From the NCBI GenBank assembly GCA_963995525.1, contig OZ023209.1:8964888-9028887 (forward strand): DNA of 64,000 bases, written 5' to 3'. The DNA comes from Escarpia spicata (taxonomy: Eukaryota > Annelida > Polychaeta > Sabellida > Siboglinidae). The notes under the pieces are model-generated. The model saw only the letters and a list, made by a program, of their open reading frames with translations. It did not search any database and had not been told where the DNA came from. The position numbers and the translations under genes are program-made. Numbering within the stretch: the first letter of the stretch is position 1; each line of letters opens with the position of its first letter. Below are positions 36,807 through 49,282 of the stretch, in pieces.

Positions 36807-36920
36807 CTGTTTGGCAATTAACACCCTGGTAACCGGCAGCACAGACGCAGCTGTATTGGTTTATGTCGTCTTCGCAAGTGCCGCCATTTTGACACGGGTT
36901 GCTGCTACACTCGTCCACGT
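36807..36920 (-). CDS. EGF exon of unit 20, G19D
   Basis: Asp19 copy. This unit is 1922 bp because a private change near 37803 (atgtgtatcaatg for atgtagcaatg) adds two bases. Confidence 0.8.
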
Positions 36921-38728
36921 CTGAAAACATATTGAATTTCATAAACCAACGTCAACATTTCCATACCGTTATTTGTATTATAATTGTTTGGTCAACTACT
37001 ACTACTGATAAGAACAGTCAAAGGTGGTTCCCAAAAAAGAATACAGTGCACCTACCACATGTTCAATCTGATGAATATCAACGTCCAGTGCATATATTAG
37101 CACAGAAAACTGTGAGCAAAACCTATGATAACGCCCGTATGTACAGCCTCTGGAGGATACACCCGGAGTGCTGTCACATGTTGTGGATATAGTAATCTTG
37201 TTAAACCTTGTAATAAAATGGATTATGAAGCAAACAACAGAAGGAACAACAAGCGGAAAAACCATAACATTTTCTTTGTTTGGGGACGTATACTTCGCTG
37301 ATTGTTAACCACCTTGTATTACACGCCACACATGTAGACAAAGACACACACTCGTGGACAGCAGCATCAAATTAGGACGAAACACAAGAATGAAATCCGA
37401 TTTGATGGGGCTAAAACATAATTATACATCCGGTATCTCGATTATGCAAATTTGCAAATCAGAAACTTTGTCTACATGGGAAGCATGCAAAGATGGATGG
37501 GTCGCTGTAGACATCAAAAATCGCACGAACACGAACAAGGCCAGATGTACTTTCTTCGGACTAAAATTGATATGGCGATCCACTATATATTCTAGAATAA
37601 CAACTTGGATTTGTACTAAGGTTCTATTCTCTCCACATTGGTATATGCCTTGGAATACCGGCGTATGACAAATTTTGATCTCATATACCTTTCTGTCATC
37701 GAAGTAAGATACTTTCGAAATATCACATAGGAATATTCTGCCAACAAAAGAAGTCAAAAATGTATGAGATCGGAGAAAGGACGATGACAACATAACAAAT
37801 GTGTATCAATGAAATGGGCACCTGAAGGGAACAGAACATGTGGTGGGCCAATAAAAAGCGTTCAGAAAGTGGCGTGGAGGAAGAACAATACACAAGATTT
37901 GGACCGAAATACGTGGAGCTGCCATGTTTGTGCCTTATGACGATGAGGATTAATTAGCTATATGTAATATCTGGTTCACCACTTTTTATAAAATGTTGAA
38001 GGATGAGTTAAAAAAACATAAAATCTTTGAAAAAAGGAAATTTGCTGGACCTGTTGATATTACAATTGAAATTATTGAGTGTTGCAACGTATTTGGTATT
38101 TATATATGAACATAATTCTTAAACAAAATAAAGAACCATATATTTTCGATTATAATGGACAGGATGAGAAACATCATTAACCCGGAAATTGCTGAGGAAA
38201 TGTGTGGACGGGGGTACAAGCAAAGGTAATGCAGTATACATGTTAACAAATATAAATGTAGAAAGATACAGCATGAATCATCTAAAGTATGCAGACAACA
38301 CAGTAATGATCGCTGAAAACAAATGAAATAGATCTACAACAGATTTTAGAAACAATAATCAAGAAAGCTAGAACAAGGAATGTCTCAGAACAAACAGAAT
38401 ACCGGAACCGTGGCCTCTAATGGGCCTAGTACACATTAACGGTAAAAGTCGACGGAAAGCGGTCAACCCATATCGCTCTAATTGGAATTGATTACTACCG
38501 CCTGTACAAACTCGACATCTAGAAGAACCACACGACAGACCTTAGGCGGAAGTGATCCTCGTTCTATGAAACTGCTCATGGTGCTGACGCTACTTATCTC
38601 TAATGTCAATGATTCGCATTCGTTGTCATTTATAGATTTGCTTCCTAATAGTTCCAGTATTACGTAAACAATTACACGAAGGCATTGAGAATTACTGTTC
38701 TTATAAACAAAACGTGTACAACGCTGAC

Positions 38729-38842
38729 CTGTTTGGCAATTAACACCCTGGTAACCGGCAGCACAGACGCAGCTGTATTGGTTTATGTCGTCTTCGCAAG
38801 TGCCGCCATTTTGACACGGGTTGCTGCTACACTCGTCCACGT
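38729..38842 (-). CDS. EGF exon of unit 21, G19D
   Basis: Last Asp19 copy of the run 15-21. Its unit is a mosaic: unit-20-like through the exon, then the long catgacatg form from about 39250. Confidence 0.8.
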
Positions 38843-40401
38843 CTGAAAACATATTGAATTTCATAAACCAACGTCAACATTTCCATACCGTTATTTGTAT
38901 TATAATTGTTTGGTCAACTACTACTACTGATAAGAACAGTCAAAGGTGGTTCCCAAAAAAGAATACAGTGCACCTACCACATGTTCAATCTGATGAATAT
39001 CAACGTCCAGTGCATATATTAGCACAGAAAACTGTGAGCAAAACCTATGATAACGCCCGTATGTACAGCCTCTGGACGATACACCCGGAGTGCTGTCACA
39101 TGTTGTGGATATAGTAATCTTGTTAAACCTTGTAATAAAATGGATTATGAAGCAAACAACAGAAGGAACAACAAGCGGAAAAACCATAACATTTTCTTTG
39201 TTTGGGGACGTATACTTCGCTGATTGTTAACCACCTTGTATTACACGCCACATGACATGTAGACAAAGACACACACTCGTGGACAGCAGCATCAAATTAG
39301 GACGAAACACAAAAATGAAATCCGATTTGATGGGGCTAAAACATAATTATACATCCGGTATCTCGATTATGCATATTTGCAAATCAGAAACTTTGTCTAC
39401 ATGGGAAGCATGCAAAGATGGATGGGTCGCTGTAGACATCAAAAATCGCACGAACACGAACAAGGCCAGATGTACTTTCTTCGGACTAAAATTGATATGG
39501 CGATCCACTATATATTCTAGAATAACAACTTGGATTTGTACTAAGGTTCTATTCTCTCCACATTGGTATATGCCTTGGAATACCGGCGTATGACAAATTT
39601 AGATCTCATATACCTTTCTGTCATCGAAGTAAGATACTTTCGAAATATCACATGAGAATATTCTGCCAACAAAAGAAGTCAAATGTATGAGATCGGAGAA
39701 AGGACGATGACAACATAACAAATGTAGCAATGAAATTGGCACCTGAAGGGAACAGAACAAGTGGTGGGCCAATAAAAAGCGTTCAGAAAGTGGCGTGGAG
39801 GAAGAACAATACACAAGATTTGGACCGAAATACGTGGAGCTGCCATGTTTGTGCCTTATGACGATGAGGATTAATTAGCAATATGTAATATCTGGTTCAC
39901 CACTTTTTATAAAATTTTGAAGGATGAGTTAAAAAAACATAAAATCTTTGAAAAAAGGAAATTTGCAGGATCTGTTGATATTACAATTGAAATTATTGAG
40001 TGTTGCAGCGTATTTGGTATTTATATATGAACATAATTCTTAAACAAAATAAAGAACCATATATTTTCGATTATAATGGACAGGATGAGAAACATCATTA
40101 ACACGGAAATTGCTGAGCAAAAGTGTGGACGGGGGTACAAGCAAAGGTAATGCAGTATACATGTTAACAAATATAAATGTTGAAAGATACAGCATGAATC
40201 ATCTAAAGTATGCAGACAACACAGTAATGATCGCTGAAAACAAATGAAATAGATCTACAACAGATTTTAGAAACAATAATCAAGAAAGCTAGAACAAGGA
40301 ATGTCTCAGAACAAACAGAATACCGGAACCGTGGCCTCTAATGGGCCTAGTACACATTAACGGTAAAAGTCGACGGAAAGCGGTCAACCCATATCGCTCT
40401 A

Positions 40402-40794
<393 letters not shown>

Positions 40795-42319
40795 TCAACA
40801 TTTCCATACCGTTATTTGTATTATAATTGTTTGGTCAACTACTACTACTGATAAGAACAGTCAAAGGTGGTTCCCAAAAAAGAATACAGTGCACCTACCA
40901 CATGTTCAATCTGATGAATATCAACGTCCAGTGCCTATATTAGCACAGAAAACTGTGAGCAAAACCTATGATAACGCCCGTATGTACAGCCTCTGGAGGA
41001 TACACCCGGAGTTCTGTCACATATTGTGGATATAGCAATCTTGTTAAACCTTGTCATAAAATGGATTATGAAGCAAACAACAGAAGGAACAACAAGCGGA
41101 AAAACCATAACATTTTCTTTGTTTGGGGACGTATACTTCGCTGATTGTAAACCACCTTGTATTACACGCCAGACATGTAGACAAAGACACACACTCGTGG
41201 ACAGCAGCATCAAATTAGGACGAAACACAAGAATGAAATCCGATTTGATGGGGCTAAAACATAATTATACATCCGGTATCTCGATTATGCATATTTGCAA
41301 ATCAGAAACTTTGTCTACATGGGAAGCATGCAAAGATGGATGGGACGCTGTAGACATCAAAAATCGCACGAACACGAACAAGGCCAGATGTACTTTCTTC
41401 GGACTAAAATTGATATGGCGATCCACTATATATTCTAGAATAACAACTTTGATTTGTACTAAGGTTCTATTCTCTCCACATTGGTATATGCTTTGGAATA
41501 CCGGCGTATGACACATTTAGATCTCATATACCTTTCTGTCATCGAAGTAAGATACTTTCGAAATATCACATGAGAATATTCTGCCAACAAAAGAAGTCAA
41601 ATGTATGAGATCGGAGAAAGGACGATGACAACATAACAAATGTAGCAATGAAATGGGCACCTGAAGGGAACAGAACAAGTGGTGGGCCAATAAAAAGCGT
41701 TCAGAAAGTGGCGTGGAGGAAGAACAATACACAAGATTTGGACCGAAATACGTGGAGCTGCCATGTTTGTGCCTTATGACGATGAGGATTAATTAGCAAT
41801 ATGTAATATCTGGTTCACCACTTTTTATAAAATTTTGAAGGATGAGTTAAAAAAACATAAAATCTTTGAAAAAAGGAAATTTGCAGGATCTGTTGATATT
41901 ACAATTGAAATTATTGAGTGTTGCAGCGTATTTGGTATGTATATATGAACATAATTCTTAAACAAAATAAAGAACCATATATTTTCGATTATAATGGACA
42001 GGATGAGAAACATCATTAACCCGGAAATTGCTGAGGAAAAGTTTGGACGTGGGTACAAGCAAAGGTAATGCAGTATACATGTTAACAAATATAAATGTAG
42101 AAAGATACAGCATGAATCATCTAAAGTATGCAGACAACACAGTAATGATCGCTGAAAACAAATGAAATAGATCTACAACAGATTTTAGAAACAATAATCA
42201 AGAAAGCTAGAACAAGGAATGTCTCAGAACAAACAGAATACCGGAACCGTGGCCTCTAATGGGCCTAGTACACATTAACGGTAAAAGTCGACGGAAAGCG
42301 GTCAACCCATATCGCTCTA

Positions 42320-42712
<393 letters not shown>

Positions 42713-44485
42713 TCAACATTTCCATACCGTTATTTGTATTATAATTGTTTGGTCAACTACTACTACTGATAAGAACAGTCAAAGGTGGTTCCCAAAAAAC
42801 AATACAGTGCACCTACCACATGTTCAATCTGATGAATATCAACGTCCAGTGCCTATATTAGCACAGAAAACTGTGAGCAAAACCTATGATAACGCCCGTA
42901 TGTACAGCCTCTGGAGGATACACCCGGAGTTCTGTCACATATTGTGGATATAGCAATCTTGTTAAACCTTGTCATAAAATGGATTATGAAGCAAACAACA
43001 GAAGGAACAACAAGCGGAAAAACCATAACATTTTCTTTGTTTGGGGACGTATACTTCGCTGATTGTAAACCACCTTGTATTACACGCCACACATGTAGAC
43101 AAAGACACACACTCGTGGACAGCAGCATCAAATTAGGACGAAACACAAGAATGAAATCCGATTTGATGGGGCTAAAACATAATTATACATCCGGTATCTC
43201 GATTATGCATATTTGCAAATCAGAAACTTTGTCTACATGGGAAGCATGCAAAGATGGATGGGTCGCTGTAGACATCAAAAATCGCACGAACACGAACAAG
43301 GCCAGATGTACTTTCTTCGGACTAAAATTGATATGGCGATCCACTATATATTCTAGAATAACAACTTGGATTTGTACTAAGGTTCTATTCTCTCCACATT
43401 GGTATATGCTTTGGAATACCGGCGTATGACAAATTTAGATCTCATATACCTTTCTGTCATCGAAGTAAGATACTTTCGAAATATCACATGAGAATATTCT
43501 GCCAACAAAAGAAGTCAAATGTATGAGATCGGAGAAAGGACGATGACAACATAACAAATGTAGCAATGAAATGGGCACCTGAAGGGAACAGAACAAGTGG
43601 TGGGCCAATAAAAAGCGTTCAGAAAGTGGCGTGGAGGAAGAACAATACACAAGATTTGGACCGAAATACGTGGAGCTGCCATGTTTGTGCCTTATGACGA
43701 TGAGGATTAATTAGCTATATGTAATATCTGGTTCACCACTTTTTATAAAATTTTGAAGGATGAGTTAAAAAAACATAAAATCTTTGAAAAAAGGAAATTT
43801 GCTGGACCTGTTGATATTACAATTGAAATTATTGAGTGTTGCAGCGTATTTGGTATTTATATATGAACATAATTCTTAAACAAAATAAAGAACCATATAT
43901 TTTCGATTATAATGGACAGGATGAGAATCATCATTAACCCGGAAATTGCAGAGGAAAAGTGTGGACGGGGGTACAAGCAAAGGTAATGCAGTATACATGT
44001 TAACAAATATAAATGTAGAAAGATACAGCATGAATCATCTAAAGTATGCAGACAACACAGTAATGATCGCTGAAAACAAATGAAATAGATCTACAACAGA
44101 TTTTAGAAACAATAATCAAGAAAGCTAGAACAAGGAATGTCTCAGAACAAACAGAATACCGGAACCGTGGCCTCTAATGGGCCTAGTACACATTAACGGT
44201 AAAAGTCGACGGAAAGCGGTCAACCCATATCGCTCTAATTGGAATTGATTACTACCGCCTGTACAAACTCGACATCTAGAAGAACCACACGACAGACCTT
44301 AGGCGGAAGTGATCCTCGTTCCATGAAACTGCTCATGGTGCTGACGCTACTTATCTCTAATGTCAATGATTCGCATTCGTTGTCATTTATAGATTTGCTT
44401 CCTAATATTTCCAGTATTACGTAAACAATTACACGAAGGCATTGAGAATTACTGTTCTTATAAACAAAACGTGTACAACGCTGAC

Positions 44486-44599
44486 CTGTTTGGCAATTAA
44501 CACCCTGGTAACCGGCAGCACAGACGCAGCTGTATTGGTTTATGTCGTCTTCGCAAGTGCCGCCATTTTGACACGGGTTGCTGCTACACTCGTCCACGT
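44486..44599 (-). CDS. EGF exon of unit 24 (transposon-bearing unit), G19D
   Basis: Asp19 copy. The retrotransposon begins 448 bp to its right, in the intron joining this exon to the exon of unit 25. The exon and both of its splice sites are intact. Marks tgatatgaac and gataaagcaatc in the intron tie it to units 25 and 27. Confidence 0.8.
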
Positions 44600-45047
44600 C
44601 TGAAAACATATTGAATTTCATAAACCAACGTCAACATTTCCATACCGTTATTTGTATTATAATTGTTTGGTCAACTACTACTACTGATATGAACAGTCAA
44701 AGGTGGTTCCCAAAAAAGAATACAGTGCACCTACCACATGTTCAATCTGATGAATATCAACGTCCAGTGCATATATTAGCACAGAAAACTGTGAGCAAAA
44801 CCTATGATAACGCCCGTATGTACAGCCTCTGGAGGATACACCCGGAGTTCTGTCACATATTGTGGATAAAGCAATCTTGTTAAACCTTGTCATAAAATGG
44901 ATTATGAAGCAAACAACAGAAGGAACAACAAGCGGAAAAACCATAACATTTTCTTTGTTTGGGGACGTATACTTCGCTGATTGTTAACCACCTTGTATTA
45001 CACGCCACACATGTAGACAAAGACACACACTCGTGGACAGCAGCATC

Positions 45048-45713
45048 CGATCAGGTACTACTGCTTTTGACATGGGTTGGGCAAAGCTGGGGGACGAGGT
45101 GACAGATAGACTCAGAAAGCGTATCCTCACTAATGAATATTTCCCGCTACGAATTCTGCGCACAGATTACGATCTGGACCCCCAGGAAGACCCCTCCTCC
45201 CCCTCCGTAGACAGGAAACGGGCAGTCATCCCAGTAGACCAGATAGGGGAATGGCTGCACTTGTTCATGACATATGCAGCCATCAGGGCAGAACAGTTCC
45301 CAGAGGAGGGTAGCCAACTAATGACTTATATGGACCACATCCTGACTATGCATGCCCAGAAGGGACCCAGAGTGTGGTTAGAATATGACTACCGTTTCCG
45401 TGTCAGAAGGGAGAGGACGGGTGCCCCATGGGACGTTTTCAATTACCCCCTGTACTCCAGTGTGAAAGCAAGCTGTAAAGCAAAAGTAACTGCATCTACA
45501 ACGGCCCAGCCCTTTCGTGACTATGCTAGCAGGAGCGACCGCACCCATTCCACCCGCCCTTGCTATTACTTCAACAGGGGAAAGTGTAACAAACGTGATT
45601 GCCAATTCTCACATGTATGCTCTTTCTGCAAGAAAGACGGACACAGCCGAGTCGCCTGCAGGGCAAAGACTACCAACAACAAAAGCCACTCTATCATCAC
45701 TAAAACAGTTTGA
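45048..45713 (+). CDS. Gag-like protein of the YR retrotransposon, probably 5'-truncated
   Basis: The open frame runs straight through the left host junction, which falls exactly on a codon boundary. The first in-frame ATG inside the element is at 45072, giving 213 residues. The N-terminal two thirds resemble the alpha-helical gag core of mollusc and other DIRS-order elements (W-A-K-L-G near the start, then P-V-D-Q-I-G-E-W-L and V-W-L-E-Y-D-Y-R-F-R). The C-terminus holds a CCCH zinc motif (C-x7-C-x4-C-x3-H, about 45561-45614) followed by a retroviral-type knuckle (C-x2-C-x4-H-x4-C, about 45618-45659), expected to bind the element RNA in particles. The frame ends at a TGA and overlaps the RT frame by up to 197 bp. 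Short length and absence of A1 suggest that N-terminal codons are missing. A genuine short gag from 45072 cannot be excluded. Confidence 0.75.
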   Translation, partial: RSGTTAFDMGWAKLGDEVTDRLRKRILTNEYFPLRILRTDYDLDPQEDPSSPSVDRKRAVIPVDQIGEWLHLFMTYAAIRAEQFPEEGSQLMTYMDHILTMHAQKGPRVWLEYDYRFRVRRERTGAPWDVFNYPLYSSVKASCKAKVTASTTAQPFRDYASRSDRTHSTRPCYYFNRGKCNKRDCQFSHVCSFCKKDGHSRVACRAKTTNNKSHSIITKTV

Positions 45714-47355
45714 TTTTGTTGCAGGTGCAGACAATGCAAGTATCCCGACACTTTTGCCAACCGAAAAGCATGTTTTACCGACACCGGTAAAGGCTAAAGT
45801 TTTGTCTCTGTTATTGCAGGGGTATGACACGAAACGAACCGACATCTTAGTTGCAGGTTTTACCAATGGCTTTCGCATTCCTTCCAGTATCCAAACAGAT
45901 CCACCAAAACATGACTATGAGAATCACAGGTCGGTCAGGGATAACTTAGACATAGTACAACAGAAGCTAAATAAAGAGAAAGATAAACAGAGAATTGCAG
46001 GGCCCTTCGCATCAGACCCTTTCCCGAACATGGTTTACTCTCCTTTGGGTTTAATCCCCAAGAAAGTAGAGGGTGAATTCCGGCTTATCCATGACCTTAG
46101 TTTCCCCAAGGCCAACTCGGTTAACTCTCACATACTTCCTGAATTCACAGCCGTCACTTTCCATATGTTGGACCATTGTATTGAACAACTGGTGTCTCTG
46201 GGAAAGGGAGCATATATAGCCAAGGCCGACCTACAGGATGCCTTTCGAATCATACCCGTTTCGCCTTTCGATTACAGGTTACTAGGTTTCAAGTTCCTGG
46301 GGCAAAGATATTTTGACATGTGTCTTCCCATGGGGTGCAGTAATTCATGCCAAACATTTGAACTCCTGTCGGATGCATTACAATGGATTTGTCAGAAGAA
46401 ATTTCATGTCACCAACATGAGTCATATTCTGGACGATTTTGTGTTTTTTGGTAAAACATTCCCTGAATGTCATGACAGTCTCTCACGGTTTTTTGAACTC
46501 AGTGAGATGGTTAACCTACCCATAAAGCAGACAAAAACGGTGTTACCTTCCACAGTAGTCACACTCCATGGTATTGAAGTTGACACGATTAATCAAACAC
46601 TCGCTTTACCCTTGGACAAAGTACAGTCGCTACGTCAAAAGCTTAAAAACATGGCCAGGAGAAAGAAAGCCACCCTACGAGAGGTACAATCAATGGTCGG
46701 CTCCCTTTCCTTCGCTTGCAGGGCAGTCGCGCCTGGAAGATGTTTTCTAAGACGAATAATCGATTTAACCAGGGGCAAGACGAGCCCAAACCACCGCATC
46801 CGCCTGACAATTGAAGCCCGGAGAGACATATCTGCTTGGCTTGAATTTCTGCACACGTTCAATGGCACTCTGTCTTTTCTACCTAGCAAATGGACGTCAT
46901 CAGATGTGTTGCAGCTCACAACAGATGCAAGTGGCTTTGCCTATGGAGCTGTCTGGAGAGATAAGTGGTTACAGGGTCAGTTTTCCTCGTCTTGGAGTTC
47001 CAAGCACATTGCAATCAAAGAACTCCTTCCAATAGTACTGGCCGTCAGGAGCTGGGGGCCAGTATGGACTAATCAACGGGTCTTGTTTTTTTCAGACAAT
47101 ACAGCAGTAGTGGCCGTGATCAACAGGCAAACCGCCAGGGATCCACAGCTGATGTGTTTGCTCCGAGAATTGATTGTTGCATGCCTGTCATATAACATAT
47201 GTTTCCGTGCTAAGCACATCCCAGGAAAGATCAATGTTGTTGCCGATCTCATATCGCGGTTGCAGGTGGACCGTGCACGCAGAGTTCAGCCAAGTCTGGC
47301 CGACCACCCAGCACCTGTTCCCACTCACTGGCTACCCTGGCACACAGCGCCCTGA
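45517..47355 (+). CDS. Reverse transcriptase-RNase H polyprotein
   Basis: 612 codons from the first ATG. The stretch before about codon 62 overlaps gag in another frame and may not be translated as such. RT motif A is K-A-D-L-Q-D-A-F (Asp238), motif B is L-P-M-G-C-S-N-S (270-277), and the catalytic motif C is I-L-D-D-F (Asp306, Asp307), typical of DIRS-order elements rather than Y-x-D-D. RNase H follows with T-D-A-S (Asp470), K-E-L-L-P (Glu502), S-D-N-T-A (Asp527) and V-A-D-L (Asp577), so all four acidic residues are present. The enzyme copies the element RNA into DNA. The true start could lie in the gag overlap, reached by frameshifting or reinitiation. No stop or frameshift interrupts the domains. 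Confidence 0.92.
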   Translation: MTMLAGATAPIPPALAITSTGESVTNVIANSHMYALSARKTDTAESPAGQRLPTTKATLSSLKQFDFVAGADNASIPTLLPTEKHVLPTPVKAKVLSLLLQGYDTKRTDILVAGFTNGFRIPSSIQTDPPKHDYENHRSVRDNLDIVQQKLNKEKDKQRIAGPFASDPFPNMVYSPLGLIPKKVEGEFRLIHDLSFPKANSVNSHILPEFTAVTFHMLDHCIEQLVSLGKGAYIAKADLQDAFRIIPVSPFDYRLLGFKFLGQRYFDMCLPMGCSNSCQTFELLSDALQWICQKKFHVTNMSHILDDFVFFGKTFPECHDSLSRFFELSEMVNLPIKQTKTVLPSTVVTLHGIEVDTINQTLALPLDKVQSLRQKLKNMARRKKATLREVQSMVGSLSFACRAVAPGRCFLRRIIDLTRGKTSPNHRIRLTIEARRDISAWLEFLHTFNGTLSFLPSKWTSSDVLQLTTDASGFAYGAVWRDKWLQGQFSSSWSSKHIAIKELLPIVLAVRSWGPVWTNQRVLFFSDNTAVVAVINRQTARDPQLMCLLRELIVACLSYNICFRAKHIPGKINVVADLISRLQVDRARRVQPSLADHPAPVPTHWLPWHTAP

Positions 47356-47360
47356 CTACC

Positions 47361-48227
47361 ATGGACGCTGCTTTCGCACCAAGTAGTGCAAAACGTTATG
47401 AGAATAATTGGACAAGGTTTGTAACCTTTGTACAAACACTAGATAGAAAGAGGCAATATCTACCAGCTTCCCCTAACACAGTAATTGCATTTGTTCAATA
47501 TCTAAAAAATGAAGGCAAAGCACCCAGCACAATTAGGACTTTTTTATCGGCTATCTCTGAACGTCACAAAGTATGTCGCTACCCCGATCCAACAAATGAT
47601 TACTTGGTGGTAAAGACTGTTAAGGGTGTGGCACGCGCTTGCCCGCACGTTGACCAACGTCAACCTGTCTCCTCTCATGATCTGTCTCTCATCATTAGAA
47701 CAGTTCCAATGACTCAATGTTCTTCGTACACAGTTGTCTTGCTCCGGGCTATGTTCAGCCTCATGTTCTTTGGTTTTCTAAGAATAGGTGAGGTAACAGC
47801 TAGCCCGCATAATCTTTCGGTGACCCAATGTCGCATAAAACCTTCAAAATTACGCCTGGTGTTCCAGTCATACAAACACAGTGCAGGCCGCCCATTCAGT
47901 CTGGATGTCCTCCCCACAAGAAAGACAGCGTGTCCATATCGTAGGATGGTAGACTATATCAAACTCAGGGGTCAGGATGAGGGGCCCCTTTTCCGCACTG
48001 CCAATAAGTTACCAGTGCAGAAGACCGCTTTTGCTAACTATCTTAAAGCAGTGCTAGATAACACAGACTTAGCTGGCAAGAAAATTTCACCACACTCATT
48101 CAGAATAGGGGCTGCGACGTGGGCAGCAAAAGCAGGTTTCTCATCAGAACAAATTAAGGCTATGGGTCGCTGGCATTCGAACTCGTACCAAAAATATATC
48201 CGGGTAGAATCAATCTCCAGCAAATAA
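47361..48227 (+). CDS. Tyrosine recombinase (YR integrase)
   Basis: 288 residues, starting at an ATG with A at -3 and G at +4 (accATGG) five bases after the RT stop. An N-terminal SAM-like DNA-binding region includes S-A-K-R-Y-E-N-N-W and P-S-T-I-R-T-F-L-S-A-I. Catalytic residues of the family are present: Arg141 in F-L-R-I-G-E, Lys172, His245 and Arg248 in P-H-S-F-R-I-G, Trp271/His272 in G-R-W-H-S, and nucleophile Tyr279 in Y-Q-K-Y-I-R. The protein inserts a circular DNA copy by site-specific-type strand exchange without a staggered cut, so no target duplication is expected, and none is seen. The reading frame is complete. Confidence 0.92.
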   Translation: MDAAFAPSSAKRYENNWTRFVTFVQTLDRKRQYLPASPNTVIAFVQYLKNEGKAPSTIRTFLSAISERHKVCRYPDPTNDYLVVKTVKGVARACPHVDQRQPVSSHDLSLIIRTVPMTQCSSYTVVLLRAMFSLMFFGFLRIGEVTASPHNLSVTQCRIKPSKLRLVFQSYKHSAGRPFSLDVLPTRKTACPYRRMVDYIKLRGQDEGPLFRTANKLPVQKTAFANYLKAVLDNTDLAGKKISPHSFRIGAATWAAKAGFSSEQIKAMGRWHSNSYQKYIRVESISSK

Positions 48228-48720
48228 GCCACATAAGACGTACCAGCCACTCAACATACAACTGACCACATGTAACTATTGTGTTTCATGACGAGTCTAC
48301 CCATTCAATCAAAAGTTCGCCGGGTCGCTACACAATGGGACGGTAGATCTGCAACAATCGGCAACCCCTGATGTGACGGCGCTGCAACACTGAATGGGAC
48401 GAACTTTCAAGGCTAGCTGAGCTCTTTAAACTTTACAAGTCGTAGAATGCAGTGGTCAAGTGTGGTGGGACGGTCTCGTAGTGCCTCGTTCGTCTCGTGG
48501 TGGAGGGTGGGTCGTGAGACGGCCTATCCCTCTGTTGAGGGAGGGACAGGCATAGCGGGACAACCTAACACGAGTCCGACTTGCTTCTATCAGCAGACGA
48601 TGGGTTTTCCTGTTGAAGCCATCAACTAAGGAAATACATTTTGTTAGAATTGGCTTGTTTTATTAGTCATCAGCAGCCCTTTAGTGGGGGTTTTGGCCAC
48701 CACATGCGAACATGGGGGCC
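48228..48720 (+). other. Non-coding segment between recombinase and B1
   Basis: No coding domain recognised. It is locally G-rich near the right end (tgggggttttgg and gaacatgggggcc), with an imperfect inverted match between ggccaccacatg at about 48696 and catgggggcc at 48711. It is probably the start of the 3' untranslated region of the element. Confidence 0.5.
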
Positions 48721-49209
48721 AGGGGGTTTGAGCCCCCCACTTTTGTATATAGCAAATTGCGGTAAATAATCTAGCTAGTAATATAGAAGGTGTGCAGTAT
48801 GCACAGAGGTATCTTTTCCCTTGAATTATATATTGTAAATCTGTGACAGTTCGTATGCTGTAAATATGTATAACAGCATTCAAGGGTTTTTTCAGTCACT
48901 AACTAGCTAGAATGGAAAATTATTATATATATATATGTACAAATTGTAGTACATAGCATATGCGGTACATAGATCAGTAATCTTTATGTACCTGTCTGTG
49001 CACAGGATGCGAAATACACGGTATATATTGTCTGTGCACAGTGGCAATCCCTGTGAATTAATAAATTTGGATTGCCCATTACCAACCTATGAAATAGTTG
49101 GTGTAACTTTATACAAACAGAGAAAGGGCTGCATGAACAATTCTGTAACACATGTCATCATATATACACTGGGGGTGAGGGGGTACCGAGCGAAAGTAGC
49201 ACACGAAAT
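48721..49209 (+). repeat. Split direct repeat B1
   Basis: Identical base for base, by eye, to 49607-50095 (offset 886). It starts at agggggtttgagcccccc, a 5-bp G/C stem with a 6-base loop. It contains a TA run near 48925, two copies of the 10-bp palindrome CTGTGCACAG (48996-49005, 49032-49041) and an AATAAA. B1 next to A2 represents the circle-junction copy in the Ngaro/PAT replication model. Confidence 0.88.
49060..49065 (+). promoter_or_regulatory. Polyadenylation signal AATAAA in B1
   Basis: Canonical hexamer about 830 bp after the recombinase stop. It sits in the loop between ggcaatcc (49043-49050) and ggattgcc (49069-49076), which pair perfectly. Confidence 0.5.
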
Positions 49210-49260
49210 TAATTTTTGGCCTTCAGGATGAAAAGCTTTTTTGTGTAACAACGTAGCGAG

Positions 49261-49282
49261 CACCTAGCGGATAAGCTAGGTG
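49261..49282 (+). promoter_or_regulatory. Perfect 8-bp hairpin at the A2 left end
   Basis: cacctagc, a six-base loop ggataa, then gctaggtg. It lies about 50 bp from the B1/A2 junction, where recombinase recognition would be expected. A binding role is inferred only. Confidence 0.45.

Larger units (their letters stand above)
28788..38389. repeat. Homogenised run of five units (16-20)
   Basis: Four units of exactly 1920 bp and one of 1922 bp carry the same set of rare variants (gagtgctgtc, catgttgtgg, ttgtaataaa, acatgtggtgg). Only a handful of private substitutions were seen. Recent expansion is the simplest reading, and assembly stacking of identical copies is the alternative. Confidence 0.8.

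Noticed and set aside
45033..45071. A host-element fusion protein starting in the array and continuing into gag.
   Set aside because: The frame starts at GTG in host intron sequence. The first ATG is inside the element at 45072. The in-frame junction is most simply a chance result of the deletion.
48447..48629. Small plus-strand frame of 60 residues after the recombinase.
   Set aside because: It lies in the untranslated region, shows low-complexity composition and no known domain.
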